This document shows, piece after piece, positions 7,944 to 15,956 of a stretch of 27,800 nt of DNA; position 1 is the stretch's first letter; each line of letters opens with the position of its first letter. This DNA is from CAIMZW01 sp037135095 (GTDB lineage: Bacteria; Actinomycetota; Actinomycetes; Nanopelagicales; Nanopelagicaceae): positions 1-27,800 of the forward strand of contig JBAXKZ010000018.1 in the NCBI GenBank assembly GCA_037135095.1. The letters are read 5' to 3'. The notes beneath the pieces are model-generated. The model made no database searches, was not told where the DNA came from, and was given only the letters and a program-made list of their open reading frames with translations. A program made the translations under genes and the position numbers.

Positions 7944-7949
7944 GAGTAA

Positions 7950-7955
7950 AGAATA
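7950..7955 (-). promoter_or_regulatory. Candidate -10 box for a leaderless cysK transcript
   Basis: TATTCT on the minus strand lies exactly six bases (TTACTC) before the cysK ATG, and the expected purine-rich Shine-Dalgarno is absent. No good -35 match is visible at 16-19 bases. The gap of 72 bp to the previous gene is otherwise featureless. Confidence 0.45.
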
Positions 7956-8015
7956 TGGGCGAGCAATTCAATGCGCGAGTTGCAAATCCTTCGCAAGTGC
8001 CAGTTACTAGTGAGG

Positions 8016-9521
8016 TTAAATCCAAGCGCCATAAAGTGCTTTTGCGGCACTAGGTGCAGCCACCATAACGCCGCCGAAATTTGGAAAGAGATTTTCCGCT
8101 CCCATTTCATCCAGAACTACTCCCCCGGCCTCATGAACAATTAAGGCAGCTGCCAAATGATCAATCGGACTAAAGTGGCCTACAATCGCACCAATTCCGC
8201 GTCCAGCAGCGATTGAGGTTAGCGTTAAAGTACCGGCACCCATGATTCGCATAGTGCAGTAGCTATCAGCCAAATTTTCCAATAATTTCAACATTCCGGG
8301 CCAAGGTTGATAAGCCGCCAATTCGGTCAACACAACTTTTCCTGCCAGTGGGTTATCGCCTGCTACCTCAGTTCTCAATTTCAATTCTTTGCCATTTAGT
8401 TTGGCACCACGACCTGATCGCGCCTCGTAAATCTCATTGCGCCACGGGTCGATTGTTACGCCGATCAGTGGGGTTCGATTCAGTGCCAGCGAAAGCGACA
8501 TCGAGGTCCATGGAATTTGATTGGCAAAATTAGTGGTTCCGTCCACTGGATCCAGATACCAGGTTGGGATATCGGTACGGCTTTCGCCACCTTGCTCCTC
8601 ACCAACCAAAATGTGGCTAGGGAAATTGGCCGCGATCACTTCGCGTATGTGGGTTTCAATCCACAAATCAACTTCGGTAACCAAATCGGCAGGGTTTGCT
8701 TTGGTCGTCACCGTTCCTGGCTTCATGAAGTTGCAGACCATAATCGCCCACTTCGCGAGTTCGTGGGCAACAAGCTCAGCGCGATCTAGGTCAATCTCCT
8801 CCAGCTTTGAAATTCTTGGTTCTGCGGAGAAATCATGGTCTTCTTTCAAAGTTTGCTGGAGCAGTGCCAACTGGTTGGAAGTTATGGAGTCCACACCTAT
8901 AGCTTTTGCCCACCGCATGGTGGGTTGATCATCGATCGTCCAAAGTGAAACTTTATAGCCAGCGTTATGAATGGCGTCGACCGCTGGTGCGCTCAAATAC
9001 GAATAGTGCAGATTGATAAACTCAGGTTTAACTTCATCAAGTAACTCGTTAGGTGGCATGCCGGCTTCGTTCCAGGGCAACAGGATACGGGCCGACTCAG
9101 AGAGCGATCTGATGATTTTCATGCCGTCTAGCGCGCCACACCACGTGATTTGCGAACTACTTAGGCTTGATTCTTCGGCAACCTTAAGAGCCATCGCAGC
9201 GGGTTCAGCCAACTCCATATCGATCATGATTGAAACTTCGGTGCCGACAAACAGGTCAAGAACTTCGGCCAGGGTAGGTATCCGAACATCATCGAAACCT
9301 AAAACTTGAATCTCAGCCAAAGTCTGATGATTGGCGTTAGATTCTCGCCCCCAAAGGCGCTCAGTGGTGGCATCGTGAAGTACAACTACCTTGTCGTCCG
9401 TAGTTAAACGCACATCGATTTCAACTAGATCCGCGCCACTTGATATTGCTGATCGAATTGCTGCAATTGTATTCTCACGAAACCGGCTGGAATCACCACG
9501 ATGAGCGCAGGCAAGGGTCAT
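8016..9521 (-). CDS. Glycerophosphodiester phosphodiesterase - inositol monophosphatase fusion
   Basis: A 501-residue, apparently cytoplasmic two-domain enzyme without a signal peptide. Residues 1 to about 225 are a GDPD TIM barrel: AHRGD (6-10), REN (15-17), EIDVRLTTDDKVVVLHD (34-50, with metal/catalytic Glu35, Asp37, His49), an acid near Glu103, VSLWTIDD (191-198) and a closing GVDSITSN. After a linker, residues about 245-501 are an inositol-monophosphatase-family domain: GEEQGG (Glu308), LDPVDGTTNF (323-332, Asp324, Asp327), MGAGTLTLTSIAAGR (427-441) and PIDHLAAALIVHEAGG (452-467, Asp454). All metal ligands of both domains are visible. The pair could cleave a glycerophosphodiester and then dephosphorylate a product, for example from glycerophosphoinositol; the substrate is inference. 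It starts three bases after the ABC ATPase stop, as last gene of that operon. Confidence 0.9.
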   Translation of the reverse strand: MTLACAHRGDSSRFRENTIAAIRSAISSGADLVEIDVRLTTDDKVVVLHDATTERLWGRESNANHQTLAEIQVLGFDDVRIPTLAEVLDLFVGTEVSIMIDMELAEPAAMALKVAEESSLSSSQITWCGALDGMKIIRSLSESARILLPWNEAGMPPNELLDEVKPEFINLHYSYLSAPAVDAIHNAGYKVSLWTIDDQPTMRWAKAIGVDSITSNQLALLQQTLKEDHDFSAEPRISKLEEIDLDRAELVAHELAKWAIMVCNFMKPGTVTTKANPADLVTEVDLWIETHIREVIAANFPSHILVGEEQGGESRTDIPTWYLDPVDGTTNFANQIPWTSMSLSLALNRTPLIGVTIDPWRNEIYEARSGRGAKLNGKELKLRTEVAGDNPLAGKVVLTELAAYQPWPGMLKLLENLADSYCTMRIMGAGTLTLTSIAAGRGIGAIVGHFSPIDHLAAALIVHEAGGVVLDEMGAENLFPNFGGVMVAAPSAAKALYGAWI

Positions 9522-9524
9522 TGG

Positions 9525-10541
9525 TTATGCCGATCTAACGAGGTGGCCATCTTGATAGATGAGCGCTTTATTTATCCGAACATAGCCGATGTCACCATGC
9601 TTTGGAATGTCGCTTGAGAGAAAAGCTCGTAAAGCAACGTCATCACGCTTTAGATAAACCTCGTAGAAATGACCGCGCGGAACAACTAATTCGACCGTTG
9701 CTCTGTGGCCACCTGGAATCTCATTGTGGCTGAAGAAGACATCTTCAGGACGAATTCCAATCGCATCAGTTCCAGCACCTATGAGACCCCCGTTATAACT
9801 TCCTTCCACGCGATTTAACGAGCCGATGAAGTTGGCAACATATTCGGTGGCAGGGCGATCGTAAAGTTCTTGCGGTGTGGTGAACTGTTCAATTTTTCCA
9901 GCGCTCATAACTGCGATTCGATCCGAGATTGAAAGCGCCTCGTCTTGATCGTGAGTAACAATAACCGTCGTAATATTTAGGCGGCGCTGAAGTTCTCTGA
10001 TGTCTTCGCGAACCTTGACGCGCAATTTGGCATCTAAATTGGAAAGTGGTTCATCTAACAACAAAATATCGGGTTCTTGAACCAAGGCTCTTGCAAGTGC
10101 CACGCGCTGTTGTTCGCCACCTGAAATCTGGCTTGGCCTCGAATCTTTGTGGTGCATCAGATTAACTAGTTCGAGTGCCTCATGAACGCGTCGTTCAATT
10201 TCAGCCGAGGCTAGCTTTCGAACCTTCAACGGATAGGCAACATTCTTAAATACCGACATGTGCGGCCAGAGCGCATAATTTTGAAAAACCATGGCACTTG
10301 GACGCTTTTCTGGTCCGAGATCGGTGACATCTTTGCCCGCAATGGTGATGTGCCCCTGATCTGGAATTAGAAACCCAGCGATCATTCTCAAGGTCGTGGT
10401 CTTGCCACAACCGGAAGGTCCAAGCAAGGAAACCATCTCGCCCTTATGCACCGTTAAGTCCAGATTATCGATGATCGTGCGGCCACCTAGAACCTTGGAG
10501 AGTCCATGAAGGATTAAGCCTTCACTATTCGGAGTCGTCAT
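9525..10541 (-). CDS. ABC importer ATP-binding protein
   Basis: A 338-residue ATPase of the ferric/putrescine/thiamine/sugar-phosphate importer group. Walker A is GPSGCGKTT (41-49), Q-loop Gln87 (VFQNYALWPHMSV), signature ISGGEQQRVALARAL (139-153), Walker B ILLLDEP (159-165) with DAKLR D-loop, and a VTHD switch histidine. About 100 C-terminal residues, including GIRPEDV, form a TOBE-like regulatory domain, as in PotA/FbpC/UgpC. It drives uptake through the two permeases upstream. The start ATG overlaps the stop of permease 2 by four bases (ATGA). Confidence 0.93.
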   Translation of the reverse strand: MTTPNSEGLILHGLSKVLGGRTIIDNLDLTVHKGEMVSLLGPSGCGKTTTLRMIAGFLIPDQGHITIAGKDVTDLGPEKRPSAMVFQNYALWPHMSVFKNVAYPLKVRKLASAEIERRVHEALELVNLMHHKDSRPSQISGGEQQRVALARALVQEPDILLLDEPLSNLDAKLRVKVREDIRELQRRLNITTVIVTHDQDEALSISDRIAVMSAGKIEQFTTPQELYDRPATEYVANFIGSLNRVEGSYNGGLIGAGTDAIGIRPEDVFFSHNEIPGGHRATVELVVPRGHFYEVYLKRDDVALRAFLSSDIPKHGDIGYVRINKALIYQDGHLVRSA

Positions 10542-11371
10542 TTAATTTGGAACCCTTCTGCTAGCTGTCCCCCAATAATGTGCTTGCGGGCAATTCCAAT
10601 GAGAAGCACGGATGGGAAGGCAAGAAGCAACGAGAAAACTGCTGCAACCTGAATCGGGTAGTTTTGAACTAAGGAATACATCTCTGTCGGCATCGTGTAA
10701 ATCGAAGGAGCTCCAACTAAGTAAGAGCCTTGGGCCTCATCAAATGAAGCCAAAAAGGACATGACAATCGCAACCAAAATTCCCGGCATCGCTAGCCGCA
10801 AAGTAATAGTGAAGAAGGTCCGGATCTTCGAGGCGCCAGCATCGCGCGCCGCTTCCTCCAGATTACGAGGTATGGCAGCAAAGGCGGCGGCTGGAATCCA
10901 AGTCATATAAATGATGGTTCCTAATAACTGGATAATTACAACCCCGACAAAGGTTCCCATCAAATTCAAGGCGTAATACAAGGTAGCAATTGCCGCGAAG
11001 AGCCCGATCTTCGGAAATGAGTTTGCCGCGAACATTCCAATCAAGAAGGTCTTGCGGCCGAAATAGTTCAGTCGCCCGGCGGCGTAAGCCGCTGGCAGGC
11101 AGATCACCATTGAAAGAAGTACCACGATCGGACTAATTATCAGTGAGTTCTTGATCGCAGTTCCCAAAGCTGAGTCTAGAAATACTTTGCTCCACCAGTG
11201 AAAGGTCAAAGAATCAGGAAGCAGGTTTGGGTAGGTCCAATTGGTGGCAAAGGCATGGACCGCTAACCAAAGCAATGGACCCAAAATAAAGAGCGACATT
11301 AAGCCAATAAAAAAGTAGAGCGAAAGGCGAATTGGCATTGAAGTCTTCTGTCTAGTTCTTACTCTTGCCAT
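10538..11371 (-). CDS. ABC importer permease 2
   Basis: A binding-protein-dependent transport permease of 277 residues with about six membrane helices (first at LYFFIGLMSLFILGPLLWLA). The cytoplasmic coupling loop EAARDAGASKIRTFFTITLR matches the EAA motif. I placed the start at the ATG overlapping the stop of the upstream permease by one base (TGATG), which gives the usual length. A start 42 bases further upstream is open but would add 14 residues over the upstream gene. It pairs with permease 1 and couples to the ATPase downstream. Confidence 0.88.
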   Translation of the reverse strand: MARVRTRQKTSMPIRLSLYFFIGLMSLFILGPLLWLAVHAFATNWTYPNLLPDSLTFHWWSKVFLDSALGTAIKNSLIISPIVVLLSMVICLPAAYAAGRLNYFGRKTFLIGMFAANSFPKIGLFAAIATLYYALNLMGTFVGVVIIQLLGTIIYMTWIPAAAFAAIPRNLEEAARDAGASKIRTFFTITLRLAMPGILVAIVMSFLASFDEAQGSYLVGAPSIYTMPTEMYSLVQNYPIQVAAVFSLLLAFPSVLLIGIARKHIIGGQLAEGFQIK

Positions 11372-12306
11372 CAGATTCGGCCGCTCTGTTTTGCGCTGCG
11401 AACATTGGCCCAAATGTAAGCCACGGCAATTCCGGAAGCCGCCATGAAGACAATGAAAGCCATAACTATTGATTGTTGTGGGCGATTGTAGGAACCGAAG
11501 AAATTCGAAATCTCCACACCTAACATCGTTGGTTGATTTGGTCCCAAGAAGTAAGGAATTGTGAAAGACCCCAAAATTCCGATAGCAGTGAAGGTGGCGG
11601 CAATGATTATTGGCGTTAGCGCCAACGGAATCAAGACGGTTCTGACGATGCGGAAGAATCCAGCTCCGGCATCTTGCGCCGTTTCGATTAGGGCGTCAGG
11701 GATGGATTGAAAACCGGAAGTCACCATCAGAATTGCAAAAGGCAGCGAGGTCCAGATGGTACCAATCACGATCGCGGAGGTCGTAGAAGTCAGCGTTGGA
11801 AAGTTGATTCCCACATGATGGAAGACCGTGCGCATAAAACCGTCGCCAGAATAGAAGGTGTGAATTGCCCATGAAGAAATTACAACTGGAACGAAAAGCG
11901 GCACCAAGGTCAGCGTGCTCATGATTGTGGCAATTCGGCCACCAACCATCCGTTGATAAACACCGATCCCCAAGGACATCACCAGAACTAGCGAGGTGGA
12001 GATCGCGGTAACTACCAAAGTTAAAATTAAATCTCCCGCAAAGCGAGCATCGTGAATTACATCGCGATAAGCAGCGAACGTTCCCCACCAATGATCTTTT
12101 GTATGAATCTGCTGCCCAATAAGGGAGACAACCCGATTTGGACCGCTTGTGAAACCTAAGCTGAAAGTAAATCCAATCAGGATGGGGAGACCTACAAATG
12201 CAACCACCAGTAGGACGGGTGGCAACGCCATGGTAAAACCAAGTAGAGAGAGCCTTGGGGCTGTTTTAGCCTCAAGGCTCTCTACTTTGGTGCTAGTTGA
12301 ACTCAA
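11371..12306 (-). CDS. ABC importer permease 1
   Basis: A 311-residue permease with about six membrane helices and the EAA loop ETAQDAGAGFFRIVRTVLIP. The N-terminal 20 residues are hydrophilic and lead into the first helix (MALPPVLLVVAFVGLPILI). The start used is TTG at 12304-12306, 11 bases after the binding-protein stop and without a good Shine-Dalgarno. The next in-frame ATG, at 12229-12231, would start inside the first helix, so TTG is preferred but uncertain. A strong hairpin covers codons 7-22; with the ATG start it would be intercistronic. Confidence 0.85.
   Translation of the reverse strand: MSSTSTKVESLEAKTAPRLSLLGFTMALPPVLLVVAFVGLPILIGFTFSLGFTSGPNRVVSLIGQQIHTKDHWWGTFAAYRDVIHDARFAGDLILTLVVTAISTSLVLVMSLGIGVYQRMVGGRIATIMSTLTLVPLFVPVVISSWAIHTFYSGDGFMRTVFHHVGINFPTLTSTTSAIVIGTIWTSLPFAILMVTSGFQSIPDALIETAQDAGAGFFRIVRTVLIPLALTPIIIAATFTAIGILGSFTIPYFLGPNQPTMLGVEISNFFGSYNRPQQSIVMAFIVFMAASGIAVAYIWANVRSAKQSGRI
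12241..12287 (-). promoter_or_regulatory. Long hairpin at the binding-protein/permease junction
   Basis: Arms 12241-12262 and 12268-12287 pair over about 20 bp, with one G-U pair and a two-base bulge, around a five-base loop. In the minus-strand RNA a pyrimidine-rich arm is followed by CUUGGUUUU, so it could act as a partial terminator or a block to 3' exonucleases. Hairpins between binding-protein and permease genes are known to raise binding protein over permease (malE-malF is the classic case). Here the structure lies at the very start of the permease reading frame. Confidence 0.6.
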
Positions 12307-12317
12307 TTAAGTTCGAA

Positions 12318-13454
12318 CTACTTTCCTGGAACGATTGAAGCCCACTTGCTCTTCAAGTCATTTGCATTTGCGCTGAGGTAGCCAGCACGAAGATGCTGAA
12401 TATCCACACCGGTAAATGCGGCAGTGATAACTGGATCCAACTTTGAAAGTGGGATTACTGGGAAACCATTCAGAGTTCCGCCAACAATCAGGTTCTGCGC
12501 GACTGGTGACAAAACCCAGTTTGCAAGGAGGCGAGCGCCGACCTTGTTTTGTGAGCTATTTGGAATACCCAAATAAGAAGCGCCGCCGGTGAAGGATGGG
12601 TTGCTAATTTGAGTTACCTTGATATACGAAGGCATGGTTCCAGCCTTGATAGCTGAAGCAAACTGATCAGACCAAACTGAGCCCATATCAACCAAGCCAG
12701 TGGCCAAATCTTTTAGGGTTTCAGCGTTGTTTGCTGGGTAGGTGCCGTTTAGGCCGTAGGTGTACTTGTTCAATTGACGAAGAGTCTCAAGACCCTGTGC
12801 CCACTTAGCTTGTAGATCGGGTGAAGCGGTCTGAACCAATGTTGTGCGATCGGCATCAGACAAGTACTTATCTACTACGGTTTGAACGAAGGCATAACCG
12901 GAACCGCCACCATTTGGTGCGTTGTAGGTGAACTTGCCAGGGTTAGCTTTGATCCAAGCAAGAAGATCATCCAAGGTCTTTGGTGGGTTTTGAACGTTCT
13001 TTGAGTTGTACGCCAATAGAACTGAGGAACCACGGTATGGAATTCCACCCTTACCGGCAGTCAAAACTGCCTTGTTTACATCTTTGATGTTGGGCAGCAA
13101 ACCAGCGGTTGGACGATATAGAAGACCAGCAGCGCCAAGAGTTGTTACAAAACCACCGTCGATCAGGTCGACACCTGGGTTCTTATGTAGAACTGCGGCA
13201 GCGGTAATTTTTGCAGTCTCTTGAGCATCGTGATCGCCGTGAAGATCAAAGGTGACGTTAACGTCATAGCCAGGGAATTGCGTCTTAAATGCTGGAACCA
13301 ATGTTTTGACCCAGAGGTCCTGGATATTGGTATCGGCAGAAAGGTAAACCTGGATTGTGGTGTTAGCAGCGTGGCTGCTTGGAACTGTGGTGCCAAGTGC
13401 AAGCGCAATTGAAGCTGCTGCAACGAGGGCCTTTACGAATTTATTTTTGAACAA
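12318..13454 (-). CDS. ABC importer substrate-binding protein, TTG start
   Basis: A periplasmic-type solute-binding protein of 378 residues, first gene of the ABC operon. It has a signal peptide (FKNKFVKALVAAASIALAL..., cleavage near SSHAA-N) and then the two-lobe fold: TIQVYLSADTNIQDLWVK, a central hinge-like region with VDLIDGGFV, IPYRGSSVLLAYNSKNV and PKTLDDLLAWIK, as in FbpA/AfuA/PotD-like proteins. No lipobox cysteine follows the signal, so anchoring is not evident. I chose TTG at 13452-13454 because it has GGAGGAG just upstream and places the signal peptide at the N-terminus. The longer frame to 13514 adds 20 basic residues that look like untranslated leader. Ligand is not readable; the GDPD-IMPase gene in the operon suggests a phosphodiester or phosphorylated polyol. 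Confidence 0.88.
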   Translation of the reverse strand: MFKNKFVKALVAAASIALALGTTVPSSHAANTTIQVYLSADTNIQDLWVKTLVPAFKTQFPGYDVNVTFDLHGDHDAQETAKITAAAVLHKNPGVDLIDGGFVTTLGAAGLLYRPTAGLLPNIKDVNKAVLTAGKGGIPYRGSSVLLAYNSKNVQNPPKTLDDLLAWIKANPGKFTYNAPNGGGSGYAFVQTVVDKYLSDADRTTLVQTASPDLQAKWAQGLETLRQLNKYTYGLNGTYPANNAETLKDLATGLVDMGSVWSDQFASAIKAGTMPSYIKVTQISNPSFTGGASYLGIPNSSQNKVGARLLANWVLSPVAQNLIVGGTLNGFPVIPLSKLDPVITAAFTGVDIQHLRAGYLSANANDLKSKWASIVPGK

Positions 13455-13458
13455 AGTG

Positions 13459-13465
13459 CTCCTCC
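13459..13465 (-). promoter_or_regulatory. Strong Shine-Dalgarno deciding the TTG start of the binding protein
   Basis: GGAGGAG on the minus strand, four bases before TTG (six from the core GGAGG). No comparable site precedes the upstream in-frame start at 13514. Confidence 0.75.
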
Positions 13466-13540
13466 AAAAGTCTGAAGGACGAGACGGTTGCTTCGCCCTA
13501 TGAGATCGGGGCAAACTTATGGCGAACGATCATGAGTACT

Positions 13541-13568
13541 GTGAACTAAAAAGTACAGTTAGGTGAAC
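13541..13568 (-). promoter_or_regulatory. Candidate operator/promoter region of the ABC operon
   Basis: GTGAAC occurs twice in direct orientation, at 13541-13546 and 13563-13568, 22 bp apart (about two helical turns). An overlapping imperfect inverted pair, TACTGT at 13537 and ACAGT near 13555, lies in the same place, about 90 bp before the binding-protein start. Such layouts are typical of transcription-factor sites; no regulator gene is adjacent. Promoter hexamers could not be assigned with confidence. Confidence 0.3.
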
Positions 13569-13605
13569 AGTGGGCTAATAAAACCACGCGGCGTCTACCC
13601 CCGAA

Positions 13606-14391
13606 CTATTTCCAGACATCGTCCCCACGAAGTGCTGCATCAGAACCACCGTCAATGTAGATAGTCTGTCCGGTCGTGTGCGTATTCTCTTTGCTGGTCA
13701 ACCAAGCTAATAAGTATGCAACCTGAACTGGCTTTAGGTAATAGTTCAATGGCATAGGCACCATAGAATCAATCGCCGCTCTAGCTTCCTTCGATGCAAT
13801 CATGTCAGCAACCATTGGAGTTTCTACAATTCCCGGACCAACTGCATTCAAAGGAATACCGGCTTTAGCCCACTCCGGTTTTATGCACTCGCGCCGTACC
13901 CATCGGCTCAACGCGCGCTTGGTGGAGCCGTAAATCAGCGCCGAAGCTTCTGCACCTTGGTCAACTAAACCTTGCGCAATTTGCACGGCTTTCGCTTCAT
14001 CATTTTCTAACATAGCGGCTACAAGCTCAGGTGAATTTGGCATTAGCGAAGCCATTGAGCTTGTGATAGCAACTCTTGGCGATGAGCTCTTTGATAGCGT
14101 TGGAAGAAGCGCCTGAAGAAATTCGGTAACGCCAAAATAATTTACTGAGACCGTTTTAGCGATTGGTAACGCCAAGCCAGCACAAGCGATTATGGCACTA
14201 ATTTTGCCATCGCTTAATTTAATAACTTCCTTCGCGGCTGATTGACGCCCTTCAGAAGTGCTCAAATCTGCCGTGACATCGGTCTTCGCTAGATCAACAC
14301 CGATTACCTTGTAATCGCGTTCTTTTAGTAATGAGTAGGTTGAGGCACCAATCCCGGAGGCGGCGCCAGTAATTACATAGGTTCTTGCCAT
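13606..14391 (-). CDS. Short-chain dehydrogenase/reductase, 3-alpha-hydroxysteroid-dehydrogenase-like
   Basis: A 261-residue classical SDR. Motifs: nucleotide loop TGAASGIG (8-15), acidic GVDLA (31-35) favouring NAD(H), CAGLA (70-74) for the usual NAG, VNYFG (83-87), the ITSSMAS serine region (109-115), the catalytic YGSTK pair Tyr154/Lys158, and PG.VETPM. The ADLSTSEGR stretch (41-49), the NYFG motif and the C-terminal YIDGGSDAALRGDD resemble what I remember of the Comamonas 3-alpha-HSD/carbonyl-reductase subfamily, so a secondary alcohol/ketone substrate is likely, but its identity is unknown. AAAGG serves as Shine-Dalgarno. It lies 99 bp after the malic enzyme and 150 bp before the ABC operon, with operator-like repeats on both sides. 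Confidence 0.85.
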   Translation of the reverse strand: MARTYVITGAASGIGASTYSLLKERDYKVIGVDLAKTDVTADLSTSEGRQSAAKEVIKLSDGKISAIIACAGLALPIAKTVSVNYFGVTEFLQALLPTLSKSSSPRVAITSSMASLMPNSPELVAAMLENDEAKAVQIAQGLVDQGAEASALIYGSTKRALSRWVRRECIKPEWAKAGIPLNAVGPGIVETPMVADMIASKEARAAIDSMVPMPLNYYLKPVQVAYLLAWLTSKENTHTTGQTIYIDGGSDAALRGDDVWK

Positions 14392-14438
14392 GATCGGAGC
14401 CTTTCAAAGGCGAGTTTCGGCACGCTCTATGCGCGCAA

Positions 14439-14454
14439 TAAGAGTCTCCTCTTA
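14439..14454. promoter_or_regulatory. Perfect palindrome upstream of the SDR gene
   Basis: TAAGAG-TCTC-CTCTTA (6-4-6) lies about 50-65 bp before the SDR start, in the gap after the malic enzyme gene. The dyad is too short and lacks a T-run to serve as a terminator, so an operator is the likelier reading. Confidence 0.3.
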
Positions 14455-14490
14455 AAGTCAGCGAAGCGGAAGAGTTAGAGGTGTGACTTG

Positions 14491-15894
14491 CTAGACACGG
14501 GCCGGTTTCATCGCCTTTGCGATCGCAATCACCGCGCTTGAAACTGCTGGGGTTACCGCTGGATCAAAGACGCTTGGAATAATAAAAGTGGCATTGAGTT
14601 GATCATCGCTGACACAACCTGCGATTGCAATGGCCGCTGAGGCAAGCATCTCATCGGTCACCTTAGAGACTCCAGCATCCAACAAACCGCGAAAGATGCC
14701 CGGGAAAGCCAAAACGTTATTGATCTGATTGGGGTAGTCACTTCGCCCAGTTGCCACGATTCGAGCGTGCTTGGCGGCTAGAACTGGATCGATTTCCGGA
14801 TCCGGATTGGCCAAAGCCAAAACAATTGAATCTGGCGCCATCGCGGCAACATCGCTCTCTTTGAGAATATTTGGTGCGCTCACGCCAATAAACACATCAG
14901 CACCGACTAGCGCCTCGCCCAAGGTGCAGTTTCTACTCTCGTGATTTGTGTTATCAATTAACCAACTGCGCATGTCATTTGCGCGGGGCGAATCCTTATG
15001 AATCGAACCCTTTGAGTCAAAAGCAATGATGTGTTTAGCGCCTGAAATTATCAATAATCGGATGACGGCGTTGCCCGCAGCGCCAGCACCACTGAGAACA
15101 ATCCGAACGTCGGAGAGATTCTTCTTGACCAACTTTAAAGAGTTGATTAATGCGGCCAAGACCACAATCGCGGTTCCGTGTTGATCATCGTGAAAGACTG
15201 GAATATCAAGAAGCTCTTTTAGGCGCGCTTCGATTTCAAAGCAACGAGGCGCCGAGATATCTTCCAAGTTAATCCCACCAAAGCCCGGTGCAATTAGCTG
15301 CACAGTGCGAATGATCTCTTCAGTATCTTGGGTATCCAAACAAATTGGCCAAGCGTCTACGTCAGCAAAACGCTTGAAGAGCGCTGCTTTACCCTCCATA
15401 ACTGGCATTGCAGCTTCTGGTCCGATATTACCTAGACCGAGAACCGCAGAACCATCACTAACTACCGCGACGGTATTTCGCTTAATTGTTAAATGGCGGG
15501 CATCGGACTTGTCCTTGGCAATCGCCAAGCAAACTCGAGCTACTCCAGGGGTGTAGGCGCGCGATAAGTCATCGCGGGTCTTTAGTGGAACTTTTGAGCG
15601 GACTTCGAGCTTTCCACCAAGGTGTAATAAGAAGGTGCGGTCGCTGACATTGCGAACAATGATTTGGGGTGAGGCGGCCTTGATCGCATCGGTTATGACC
15701 ACCGCGTGGTCGGCATCAACCGCATCGCAAGTCACATCGATTACAACGTGGTCTTGCAATGACTCAACCACATCGAGTGCGGTCAAGGTGCCGCCAGCAG
15801 CAGCAACCGCAGCCGGGATTAGCGAAGTCGGCGCAATACTCATATTGGTTTCCACGCGAATTGTGATGGCGTAGCCAGGACTGGTGCTCTTCAT
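14491..15894 (-). CDS. Malic enzyme with N-terminal ACT domain
   Basis: A 467-residue oxidative decarboxylase converting malate to pyruvate and CO2 with NAD(P)H. Residues about 8-88 form an ACT-like regulatory domain (YAITIRVETNMSIAPTSLI, then VVIDVTCDAVDADHA). The catalytic domain has SRAYTPGVARVC (111-122, Tyr114), SDGSAVLGLGNIGPEA (146-161), MEGKAALFK (166-174, Lys169), the metal acids in GGINLEDISAPRCFEIE and DDQHGTAIV. The cofactor domain has SGAGAAGNAV. The ACT-plus-malic layout is typical of actinobacterial enzymes and suggests amino-acid or other effector control. NAD versus NADP use is not decided. ATG has a GGGGAG Shine-Dalgarno. A strong inverted repeat lies 60-100 bp upstream. Confidence 0.93.
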   Translation of the reverse strand: MKSTSPGYAITIRVETNMSIAPTSLIPAAVAAAGGTLTALDVVESLQDHVVIDVTCDAVDADHAVVITDAIKAASPQIIVRNVSDRTFLLHLGGKLEVRSKVPLKTRDDLSRAYTPGVARVCLAIAKDKSDARHLTIKRNTVAVVSDGSAVLGLGNIGPEAAMPVMEGKAALFKRFADVDAWPICLDTQDTEEIIRTVQLIAPGFGGINLEDISAPRCFEIEARLKELLDIPVFHDDQHGTAIVVLAALINSLKLVKKNLSDVRIVLSGAGAAGNAVIRLLIISGAKHIIAFDSKGSIHKDSPRANDMRSWLIDNTNHESRNCTLGEALVGADVFIGVSAPNILKESDVAAMAPDSIVLALANPDPEIDPVLAAKHARIVATGRSDYPNQINNVLAFPGIFRGLLDAGVSKVTDEMLASAAIAIAGCVSDDQLNATFIIPSVFDPAVTPAVSSAVIAIAKAMKPARV

Positions 15895-15956
15895 TGAACT
15901 CCCCGTTTTCGATTTATTACCCTTGTTGGACTTGATTAGCAGACCATCGTAGCCAC

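Noticed and set aside
8521..8928. Plus-strand frame of 135 codons (and an overlapping one at 8517-8789)
   Set aside because: Antisense to the IMPase/GDPD fusion, low-complexity product, no start signal.
11696..12091. Second minus-strand frame of 131 codons within permease 1
   Set aside because: Shadow of the permease in another frame; the product is Cys/Arg/Ser-rich without a fold.
9525..13454. Annotation of the ABC operon as a ferric iron or polyamine importer
   Set aside because: Sequence groups it with that broad family, but no iron or polyamine gene is near and the operon ends with a phosphodiesterase-phosphatase, so ligand was left open.
13455..13514. Extension of the binding protein to an upstream start
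   Set aside because: The added 20 basic residues would precede an otherwise ideal signal peptide, and the only strong ribosome site serves the TTG at 13454.
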